Assembly (NCBI RefSeq): GCF_000633455.1 | Contig: NZ_AYMG01000031.1 | Location: 42,452 to 106,451 of the forward strand | Source: Pedobacter jeongneungensis | GTDB lineage: Bacteria; Bacteroidota; Bacteroidia; Sphingobacteriales; Sphingobacteriaceae | Direction of reading: 5' to 3' | DNA length: 64,000 nt | Shown here: piece after piece, positions 56,600-64,000 of the stretch | Layout of the letters: the number at the start of each line of letters is the position of its first letter | Position numbering within the stretch: the stretch's first letter is position 1 | Position numbers and translations under genes: made by a program | The notes under the pieces: model-generated | Database searches by the model: none | Told to the model about the DNA's origin: nothing | The model's input: the letters and a program-made list of their open reading frames with translations, nothing else

Positions 56600-59443
56600 T
56601 TAAAATTTGGTTATTGTTTGTTTGCCGGTGTAGTGTATGGTTTTATCCGGTGTTTGATTAAAATTTAAAGCTTTTGCTTTTTTAGGCGTAATGCGTATAA
56701 TATTGAAGGTTCTGTTTTCTAACATGCCTTTAAAGGTCCCTTTACGATCGGCAATGGTTAACGTTTTGGCACTTTCGCTATAGATAAACTCAATGGTAGA
56801 AAAAGCCTCTTTTTCGTAATTGTAGTTTAAACCTTCATCTTCGTAGAGTGTAAATGCTCCATCCTTGCCCGTATATACATATAAGGTAATCGGATCGGCA
56901 GGTTTTTCGGCTGTATACTGAATTTCGGGTCCATAAGGAATAATTGCACCTTCTTTTACATAAATAGGCATCTGGCCGTAAGGTGCTTTAGCGTTGATGC
57001 TTTGTCCACCCTTAACATAAGCGCCCGTGTATAAATCGTACCAGCCATTTAATTTTGGTAAATACACTTTTCTGCTGGTGGCGCCATATTTATACACCGG
57101 ATTGATGAGCAGCGAAGGCCCGAACATGTACTGATCGGCAATGTTTTTAACCTGTTCATCTGTTGCATAATCCATGATCAGGCCACGCATAATAGTATAA
57201 TCTTTTTGGTAGGTATTTCCTGCTAAGGAATAGATGTAGGGCATTAAACGGTAACGCAGTTTATTGTAAAATAAAATGCTTTTGTAAGCCGGATGATCTG
57301 CTGGTGCAATATTGTACACTTCGCGCAGCGGAAACTGGCCGTGACCCCTAAATAAGGGAACAAATGCACCAAACTGGTACCATCGGGTATTGAGTTCTCT
57401 CCATTCGGCCAGATCGGCTGCATCTGGTTTTTCATACCTGCGTTCTACCGAAAAACCACCGATGTCCATGGTCCAGTAAGGAAGGCCGGACAGTGAAAAA
57501 TTGATTCCTGCCGAAATCTGCGATTTCATATCCTCCCAACGAGAGGCAATATCGCCGCTCCAGGTAGCTGCTGCATACCTTTGCAGACCACCATAAGCAG
57601 ACCTTGTTAAAATAAATACCCTATCGTTCGCATTGGCTTTCCGCTGCCCTTCGTAAACGCCTTTCGAATTCTGAAGCGGAAAAGCATTGAAATATTTCGT
57701 AGCAGAACCTAAAAATGTTGGCGTCATCAGCTGTTTTCTTTCTTCGATAGGCAGGTTAGAATGGATATCCGGTTCGGTAGCATCCATCCACCAGGCATCT
57801 ATTCCTTTTTTGTAAAGGTTTTTGTTCATCAGGTCCCAAAACAGGCCACGGGCTTCCGGGTTAAAGGCATCGTAAAAAGTAGATGGATAGCCTAACCAAT
57901 CTTTTCTGCCATCAGCAATATTGCGTTTATACAAAAAGCCGTTTTTGTTCATCAGGTCGTAATTGGCATTGCCGCTGTAAAATTTTGGCCATACCGAAAT
58001 CATCAAACGGGTATTATAGGTATCGTGAAGGGTTTTAATCATGGCATCGGCATCCGGGAAACGGCTTTTATCAAATTCATGCGTTCCCCAGCTATCGGGT
58101 TTCCAATACTGCCAATCGAGCACAATATTATCAATCGGGATTTTACGATCTCTAAATTCTTTCACTACGCCCAAAAGCTCGTCCTGGGTTTTGTACCTTT
58201 CTCTGCTCTGCCAAAAGCCCATGGCCCATTTTGGCATCAGCACTGCTTTACCGGTAAGGGTTCTGTATCCGCTAATCACTTCATCGGCATTGGCTCCCGA
58301 AACAAAATAGTAGTTGATCTCATCTCCGGCCTCTGAAGAAAAAGCATACTGATCTTTTTCGCCCTCTGGTATCGGAGTTAAACATTTTATGGCCAGGTAA
58401 GATTCTGAACCATCTGGAATCCATTCTATTTTAATGTCGTATTTTTTATCTTTCTGCATTTCTGTTTCCACAACAGCAGTACCCGGATTCCATGCCTGTC
58501 TCCACTTATCTACCAACAGCTCTCCATTAATCCAGATTTTAATGTAACCGGCATATTTAACATGAAAGTGTTGCAAGCCTGTATATCCTGAAGAGATTTT
58601 GCCTTCCCAAAGTACTTTTCCGTTGGCCATTTTAAAGCTATCGGGGAATTTTTTCATATCGCTTAAAAAAGAATAATCGATATCCGATTCGGCCCTTGTG
58701 ATGGTTGCCGCATTTTTTTTCTGATCGCTGTAGGTAGCGGTTAACCAACCCTGGTCGCCATCTTTAGAAAATAGTCGCAAACTTGATAATGGTTGATAAT
58801 CCCGCACATCGCCCACTTTCGTAATAGAGTAATTATCCCAAAGGATGCCGTAATTTTTACTACTCAGTAGAAAAGGAATCGCTACATCGGTATTGTTCTG
58901 AAGGAGCAAAACCTGTTTGCCTTTATAATTCATCATATCGTCCTGATGTTGCCCTAAGCCATAAAGCGCCTCATCATTTGGCGAATTAAAAACCTGCGTA
59001 ATCTGATAGCCTGCTTCTCCATCGTTAGAAACGGCTTTGAACGACCTTGCGCTTTGTACTTTTTCTTCGAGAATATTTTTTCCGTTGAGATCCTGGTATT
59101 GAATCTGACCTGAGTGAATGTCAACCTTTACCAACAGTGATTTTGTGGTCAGCCTGATTCCGTCTGCATTTTCAGTAACTGTCCACTCTGGTTTAGATTT
59201 TACCGGAATCACCATTAAACTGGGTTCGAGCGAAAATTGATCACCTGGTGTAATTATGGCATGGATAATCTGATCGGTGATGACTTCTATTTTAATCTGT
59301 TTACCAATGGCAATGTTATTAATACCTAGACGCACAATGATTCCATTATCGGTTTTTTGATAATGAACGGTCTGCGAAAAAGCGCACACTGGAAAGACTA
59401 ATAAAAATACAACTGTACTTAGGAAGGAATAATATTTTCTCAT
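56600..59443 (-). CDS. GH31 alpha-xylosidase-like enzyme with inserted PA14 domain
   Basis: The 947-residue secreted enzyme (signal peptide ending near AFSQ, residue 24) has the GH31 N-terminal sandwich, a PA14 domain inserted at about 255-355 (GLQHFHVKYAGYIKIWING), and the barrel with nucleophile D554 in WWMDATEPD and acid/base D631 in WSGDIASRWEDM. A PA14 insert at this point is known from xyloglucan alpha-xylosidases of Bacteroides and Cellvibrio, which supports alpha-xylosidase activity; alpha-glucosidase or galactosidase cannot be ruled out. It is the first gene downstream of the HTCS gene, behind a promoter region with a direct repeat. Confidence 0.88.
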   Translation of the reverse strand: MRKYYSFLSTVVFLLVFPVCAFSQTVHYQKTDNGIIVRLGINNIAIGKQIKIEVITDQIIHAIITPGDQFSLEPSLMVIPVKSKPEWTVTENADGIRLTTKSLLVKVDIHSGQIQYQDLNGKNILEEKVQSARSFKAVSNDGEAGYQITQVFNSPNDEALYGLGQHQDDMMNYKGKQVLLLQNNTDVAIPFLLSSKNYGILWDNYSITKVGDVRDYQPLSSLRLFSKDGDQGWLTATYSDQKKNAATITRAESDIDYSFLSDMKKFPDSFKMANGKVLWEGKISSGYTGLQHFHVKYAGYIKIWINGELLVDKWRQAWNPGTAVVETEMQKDKKYDIKIEWIPDGSESYLAIKCLTPIPEGEKDQYAFSSEAGDEINYYFVSGANADEVISGYRTLTGKAVLMPKWAMGFWQSRERYKTQDELLGVVKEFRDRKIPIDNIVLDWQYWKPDSWGTHEFDKSRFPDADAMIKTLHDTYNTRLMISVWPKFYSGNANYDLMNKNGFLYKRNIADGRKDWLGYPSTFYDAFNPEARGLFWDLMNKNLYKKGIDAWWMDATEPDIHSNLPIEERKQLMTPTFLGSATKYFNAFPLQNSKGVYEGQRKANANDRVFILTRSAYGGLQRYAAATWSGDIASRWEDMKSQISAGINFSLSGLPYWTMDIGGFSVERRYEKPDAADLAEWRELNTRWYQFGAFVPLFRGHGQFPLREVYNIAPADHPAYKSILFYNKLRYRLMPYIYSLAGNTYQKDYTIMRGLIMDYATDEQVKNIADQYMFGPSLLINPVYKYGATSRKVYLPKLNGWYDLYTGAYVKGGQSINAKAPYGQMPIYVKEGAIIPYGPEIQYTAEKPADPITLYVYTGKDGAFTLYEDEGLNYNYEKEAFSTIEFIYSESAKTLTIADRKGTFKGMLENRTFNIIRITPKKAKALNFNQTPDKTIHYTGKQTITKF

Positions 59444-59533
59444 AAAGCTTATAGGACAACCAATGTTAGATGGCGCCGCAGAATATTTGGTTGTTTAATA
59501 AGCTAAAGGTAAAAGGCTACCGAAATAAGCGTG

Positions 59534-59568
59534 GTATGCAAATGTTTAAGAATAGGTATGCAAATGTT
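59534..59568 (-). promoter_or_regulatory. Direct repeat before GH31, candidate HTCS operator
   Basis: GTATGCAAATGTT occurs twice, at 59534-59546 and 59556-59568, with a 22-base period (two helical turns). It lies 91-125 bases upstream of the GH31 start. AraC-type DNA-binding domains, such as that of the HTCS encoded just upstream, bind direct repeats with about this spacing. Confidence 0.6.
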
Positions 59569-59618
59569 AACCCAACATAAAACACCCTATAAAACAGCAT
59601 TTTACAAGAATAAAGAAA

Positions 59619-62600
59619 TTACTTTTTGATGGATTTTTGAGCAACGTATACCGATGGCAAGATGTTAAACTCCTGCTTAAAATACTTGGTAAAGTATTTT
59701 GGGTTGTTGAAACCCACCTCGTAAGCAATTTCGGAAATGGTTAACTGCGATTTTTCTAAAAGCTGGGTCGCTTTTCTGAGTCGGTAAAAACGGATATATT
59801 CTACCGGAGATTTTCCGGTTAACAGCAGTACTTTTTTATAAAGGCTTACCCGGCTCATGTTCATTTCCTGACTGAGCTGATCTACGGAATAATCGGCATT
59901 GGAAACATTGGTTTCGATCAGTGCGGAAAGTTGCCTCATAAATTTTTCATCAACAGATTCAATTTCATCTGCTTTAGGACTAATATCAACCTGCTTTTTA
60001 TATTTGATTTTCGAAGACGCCAACTGCCTGAGCTGGTTTTTGATTTTGAAGAGCAGGATTTCGAAGTTAAAAGGTTTCATGACATAATCGTTGGCACCGG
60101 TTTCCAAACCCGAGAGCTGTACTTCCTCTCCGGTAAGGGCTGTAAGTAAAATTACAGGAGTATCTGCCGTGCGCACATCACCTTTAATTTTTTTACATAA
60201 ATCAATACCATTCATTTCGGGCATACTGATATCGCTCACCACCAGATCGGGATGAACCGACAAAACCTTTTGCCATCCTTCTTTTCCGTTCGCGGCTTCG
60301 TAGATCTGATAAAACTCGCTCAAATTATCTTTCAGGTAGAATCTGAAATCGTCATTATCTTCTATCAGCAACAGCACTGGTTTTTTATCGAATCCGGGAA
60401 GGAGAACAGGATTATTTTCTTCGGTTATTTCCTTTAAAGGCGACTTAACGGTAAAACTAAGCTTACTGTTTTCTACAATGGTTACGTCTGCCTCATCAAA
60501 AGGAATTTTAACGGTAAAGGTAGATCCTTCACCTACTTTGCTTTCGGCCCAAACCTCGCCGCCATGCAAGCGTACAAACTCTTTGGTAATCGACAGACCA
60601 ATCCCACTGCCCTGGTTAACAAGTGAACCCGGGATATCGCTCTGAAAAAAACGGTCGAATATCCGGTTCAGTTTATCTTCTTCGATACCAATCCCGTTAT
60701 CGCTAACGCTGATTAAAAGACAGGTTTGATTATATTCGTTTAGGGCTGATCTTAATAAAACGGTAACCGCCCCACTTTCGGGTGTAAATTTAAATGCGTT
60801 AGAAAGCAGGTTAAACAATATGCGTTCTATTTTATCATAATCAAAAGCGGTAATCAAACTGGTAAGCTCCGATTCGAAATGGAATTTAATATTTTTCTTT
60901 TCGGCTATATCGGTAAAGGAATAAGTTAAGTCTTTGATAAAATCGACCACATCACCTAGTTTATAATCCAGTTTTAGCTGTTGCACCTCCATTCTTCTAA
61001 AATCAAGCAACTGGTTAACCATGTTCAGCAGGCGCCTTCCGTTTCGGTGGATCATCTGCAGTTGCTGTCTTTTCCCTTCATCGTCCGTTTGTTTGATCAG
61101 TTTCTCCATTGGAGTAATGATCAGCGATAAAGGCGTACGAAACTCGTGACTTACGTTGGTAAAAAACCTGATTTTCATCAGATCGAGGTCGTGCATGCGT
61201 TTGGCCTCGTGGCGCTCCTGCTCTAATGCAAATTCTCTTTTTAATTTTTGGATACCGCGGTGCCTGATCAGGAAAAGTACAGCCCCGGCAAATGCAAAAT
61301 AAAGCAGATAAGCCAATGGCGTTTTCCAAAAGGGTGGTAATATTTTAATGGAAATTTTTTTCTCGTTCGGAACCCAATCGCCGGCCGAATTGGTAGAAGA
61401 AACCCTAAACACATACGAGCCTGGATCGAGATTGGTATAGGTTGCCCTTCGTAAATTGCCTGAAGGTTCCTGCCAGGTTTTATCAAAACCTTCTAACATG
61501 TATCGGTACCTGATTTTATCGGGATTAAAATAGTTTAATGCCGTAAATTCGATTGAAATAACATTGTTTTTATGGTTTAAAGACAGATCTGGCGTACTAT
61601 TTAAAGTTTTATCCAAAATTACCTCACCATCTACTTCTTCACCTACAGCAATACTTTTATTCGCAATCTGCAGGTCAGAAAGGGCAATTTCCGGTTTCGT
61701 ATGATCTGTTCTGATGTCTTCTGGCTTAAAAAGATTAAAACCATTGGCTCCTCCAAATATCAGTTCGCCGTTTTTGGTCATATATGCCGAATTTACATTG
61801 AACTCCCTCCCTTGTAAACCATCCTGCTGATCATAATTTCTAAAAGTATAAGCAAAACCTTTAGCCGTTTTTTTTACTTTGATAAACGTCAAACCCCTGG
61901 TAGTACTTACCCAAAGGTTTTTATTTTTATCTTCAAGTATATTTAAGGTGTTATTATCAGAGAGTCCTTTATCTACCCTGAATACCTCAAATTGATTATT
62001 TTCAGGATTATAGCGGTTTAGCCCATCTCTGGTGGTTACCCAGATATAACCATAACTATCGGCTAAAATATCGTACACATTGCCGTTACTGAGTGAGTTT
62101 TTAAGGTGCGGATCTGCAATAAAATGTTTGAATTTCCCTGTTTTTTTCTCCCAAAAATCTAAACCGGATGAGGTGCCGATATAAGCATTACCATATTTAT
62201 CTTTTAATAGCGCTGTAATAAAGTTAGAGCCCACACTATTTGCAGATGAATAAGCCTTATAATGCGAAAAAACACCTTTTGAACGATCGAGTACATCAAC
62301 ACCTCCTCCCAGGGTAGCGATCCAGAGTTTCCGGTCATCGCCCTCAATAATATCCCAGATCCGGTCATCACCAATGCTATTGGCATTACCAGTGCTGTGA
62401 CGGTAATTTTTAAACTTCTGCCCGTCAAAACAGTCTAAGCCGCCAAAATAAGTCCCGATCCAGAGTTTTTTTTCATCATCAATAAATAAGCTGACCACAA
62501 TATCGTTGCTGATGCTGTTAGGGTTATTGGCCTGATGCCTGTAACTTTTATAGCTTTGCGTTTTCCTGTTGTAATAAATCAGCCCCTGTCCGTTGGTGCC

Positions 62601-63746
62601 GATCCATATATTGCCTTTTTCGTCCTCCACAAAGCGGTTAACATCATCATAGGGCAAACTCCGGTTATCAGAAGCCAAATGCCTGAATAGCGGGAATTTA
62701 ATGATGTTTTTATGGTAATAACTGATTCCTTTTTTAAAAGTACCCACCCAGATAATGCCAACATTATCCTGATAAAGACTCACAATGCTATTCTGGCTTA
62801 AGGTTTTCGGATCGTCTTCCCTGTTCTGCACATAACTTACCTTAAGCGTTTCTCTATTTAAAATATTGATTCCACCATGATCGGTACTGATCCATATTGT
62901 ACCATTTTCATCCTGAATTACCCCGGTTACCAGGTTATTATTTAAACCGCCTGCTTTTTGGCTGAGGTATTTCACCACGTTAAGTTCTGGCTGGTAATAG
63001 GTTAAGCCTTCCTGATCATTAAAACTCCAGATGAAAACGGCTCCTTTATTATCGATAAAAAAGCGCAGGGGCTTAAAATCAGCTTTATCTTTCAACCTGA
63101 TCCCATAAGAGCGGGCTTTGATTTTCAGGGTGCTGATCGCTAAACGTTCAAAGGATTTATCGGTATGTAAAACATACATATCGCCATCTGCACCGCTTTG
63201 GATATGGGTAACAGGCGCAGAACCGAGTGCATTTGACTGAAGATCTGCACATTTTAAATGAAGTGTTGTTTTTTTAAGGCTATTGTATATAAATACACCC
63301 TCAGCACCTGCATTGAACCAAAAATTGCCAAGTTTATCTTTTTTAGTACCTGTTATTTTTGCAGTCGGTATGCCGAGGCTTTTAAAATGAGCGTCAATAT
63401 CATGAGAAAACTGCTGTTTTTCGAGATCAAAAATATTTAAACCCGCCCGTGTATCGATCAAGAGTTTTCCGTCTGGAAGTTCGCTTATGCCATTGATAAA
63501 ATCATCGCTTAATGATTTCGGATCTCTGGCATTGTGCTTAAAAACCTTAAACTGATAACCATCGTAACGGTTAAGGCCGGCCATGGTACCGAACCACATA
63601 TAACCTTGCGTATCTTTGTAAATGGCATTTACCTGGTTATTGGAAAGCCCGTTTGAAAGGTCAAGCCTCGAAAATTGCAGTTGCGTTTGCTGTGCATAAG
63701 CAAAATTACAAATCAGCAATAAGATCGGGATGATTTTAAAACGCAT
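59619..63746 (-). CDS. Hybrid two-component system regulator (HTCS)
   Basis: This 1375-residue one-protein sensor-regulator starts with a signal peptide (end near AYAQ) and a periplasmic sensor of two seven-bladed propellers with repeated xWFGTxxGLNRYD-type motifs (about 25-690), then a Y_Y_Y domain (about 700-780), one transmembrane helix (about 795-815), HisKA with H867 in SHEFRTPL, HATPase_c (NLLSNAFKFTP, DNGIGI, GSGIGLSI), a receiver domain with D1172 in VVSDISMPEMNG, and an AraC-type HTH_18 domain at the C terminus (SQEMNMSRVSLYKKV, EVGFNNPKYFTKYFK). It binds an oligosaccharide in the periplasm and activates the GH31-susC-susD operon that follows it after 175 bases. Confidence 0.97.
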   Translation of the reverse strand: MRFKIIPILLLICNFAYAQQTQLQFSRLDLSNGLSNNQVNAIYKDTQGYMWFGTMAGLNRYDGYQFKVFKHNARDPKSLSDDFINGISELPDGKLLIDTRAGLNIFDLEKQQFSHDIDAHFKSLGIPTAKITGTKKDKLGNFWFNAGAEGVFIYNSLKKTTLHLKCADLQSNALGSAPVTHIQSGADGDMYVLHTDKSFERLAISTLKIKARSYGIRLKDKADFKPLRFFIDNKGAVFIWSFNDQEGLTYYQPELNVVKYLSQKAGGLNNNLVTGVIQDENGTIWISTDHGGINILNRETLKVSYVQNREDDPKTLSQNSIVSLYQDNVGIIWVGTFKKGISYYHKNIIKFPLFRHLASDNRSLPYDDVNRFVEDEKGNIWIGTNGQGLIYYNRKTQSYKSYRHQANNPNSISNDIVVSLFIDDEKKLWIGTYFGGLDCFDGQKFKNYRHSTGNANSIGDDRIWDIIEGDDRKLWIATLGGGVDVLDRSKGVFSHYKAYSSANSVGSNFITALLKDKYGNAYIGTSSGLDFWEKKTGKFKHFIADPHLKNSLSNGNVYDILADSYGYIWVTTRDGLNRYNPENNQFEVFRVDKGLSDNNTLNILEDKNKNLWVSTTRGLTFIKVKKTAKGFAYTFRNYDQQDGLQGREFNVNSAYMTKNGELIFGGANGFNLFKPEDIRTDHTKPEIALSDLQIANKSIAVGEEVDGEVILDKTLNSTPDLSLNHKNNVISIEFTALNYFNPDKIRYRYMLEGFDKTWQEPSGNLRRATYTNLDPGSYVFRVSSTNSAGDWVPNEKKISIKILPPFWKTPLAYLLYFAFAGAVLFLIRHRGIQKLKREFALEQERHEAKRMHDLDLMKIRFFTNVSHEFRTPLSLIITPMEKLIKQTDDEGKRQQLQMIHRNGRRLLNMVNQLLDFRRMEVQQLKLDYKLGDVVDFIKDLTYSFTDIAEKKNIKFHFESELTSLITAFDYDKIERILFNLLSNAFKFTPESGAVTVLLRSALNEYNQTCLLISVSDNGIGIEEDKLNRIFDRFFQSDIPGSLVNQGSGIGLSITKEFVRLHGGEVWAESKVGEGSTFTVKIPFDEADVTIVENSKLSFTVKSPLKEITEENNPVLLPGFDKKPVLLLIEDNDDFRFYLKDNLSEFYQIYEAANGKEGWQKVLSVHPDLVVSDISMPEMNGIDLCKKIKGDVRTADTPVILLTALTGEEVQLSGLETGANDYVMKPFNFEILLFKIKNQLRQLASSKIKYKKQVDISPKADEIESVDEKFMRQLSALIETNVSNADYSVDQLSQEMNMSRVSLYKKVLLLTGKSPVEYIRFYRLRKATQLLEKSQLTISEIAYEVGFNNPKYFTKYFKQEFNILPSVYVAQKSIKK

Positions 63747-63847
63747 TTTAATCGAAAAAATATTTGGTTTGGTTAATGGATCTGTAAGGTAACAATAAAA
63801 AACCTAAAGCCATAAATGGTCTTTATTAATTGTGATTTTCGATTATG

Positions 63848-64000
63848 CTGGAAAGCAATGAAGAACCCGTAAGCGATGAAACACAAACCATTAAATTGCA
63901 CCACATCCCCTTCGCTGTCATTCTGAATGCAATGAAGAATCTGTAACCAATGAAACACAAACCGTTAAATTGAACCACGTCCCCTTCGCTGTCATTCTGA
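63848..64000. repeat. Short tandem intergenic repeat (74-base period)
   Basis: Two copies of a segment containing ATGAAACACAAACC, TTAAATTG, CCCCTTCGCTGTCATTCTGA run to the window end, with the TTCGCTGTCATTCTGA block at 63911 and 63985. The copies differ at several bases. No gene is visible between the HTCS start and the end; the array probably continues beyond. Confidence 0.7.

Overview
The window looks like a chromosomal segment from a Bacteroidota bacterium, most likely a soil or plant-associated Sphingobacteriaceae member of the Pedobacter type. This rests on three SusC/SusD pairs, a one-protein hybrid two-component regulator (HTCS), many signal-peptide or lipoprotein glycoside hydrolases (GH28 twice, GH31, GH78, GH89, GH92, GH2 twice, a GH51-like pair), low-GC intergenic DNA, and absence of rRNA, tRNA, phage or IS genes. 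Assignments come from reading motifs by eye; no database search was run.

Layout. (A) 1-5.5 kb: the tail of an RCC1-repeat protein, a small secreted unknown, a DisA-like (DAC) nucleotidyl-cyclase-type protein divergent from a multi-PAS histidine kinase, and a fragment of a second kinase ATPase domain. (B) 5.6-16 kb, all minus strand: a sugar isomerase of the arabinose/fucose type, an AraC regulator, a LacI-unknown-uxuA operon, an SGLT-type symporter plus GH28 operon, and a second LacI regulator. (C) 16.4-30.7 kb, plus strand: myo-inositol oxygenase (MIOX), SusC, SusD, a strong terminator, then a purple-acid-phosphatase-like enzyme, an HGSNAT-like membrane acetyltransferase, GH89 alpha-N-acetylglucosaminidase (frameshifted), GH28 and GH92. 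(D) 30.8-31.8 kb: eight tandem copies of a REPIN-like double-hairpin repeat. (E) 31.9-41 kb, minus strand: GntR regulator, SusC (with a premature stop), SusD, GH78 rhamnosidase. (F) 41.2-63.7 kb, minus strand: HTCS, GH31 with PA14 insert, SusC, SusD, IPT/TIG glycan-binding lipoprotein, two GH51-like enzymes, two GH2 enzymes. The last bases hold another short intergenic repeat.

How it may work together. Regions B and C seem to form one regulon: nearly identical 19-bp LacI-type operator candidates lie upstream of the lacI-uxuA operon, the symporter-GH28 operon and MIOX. MIOX makes D-glucuronate from inositol and UxuA dehydrates D-mannonate, the later intermediate of glucuronate breakdown. Adding a phosphatase, an alpha-GlcNAc hydrolase paired with a glucosamine N-acetyltransferase, and an alpha-mannosidase gives an enzyme set that matches the head groups of inositol phosphate glycolipids, in particular plant glycosyl inositol phosphorylceramides (GlcN(Ac) or Man on GlcA on inositol phosphate). 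That proposal is inference and is the main candidate for an undescribed system here. Region F resembles a xyloglucan-type or other galactosylated hemicellulose locus; region E targets a rhamnosylated substrate. Two genes are interrupted (GH89 by a one-base frameshift, the region E SusC by a TAA codon), which are either real lesions or sequence errors.
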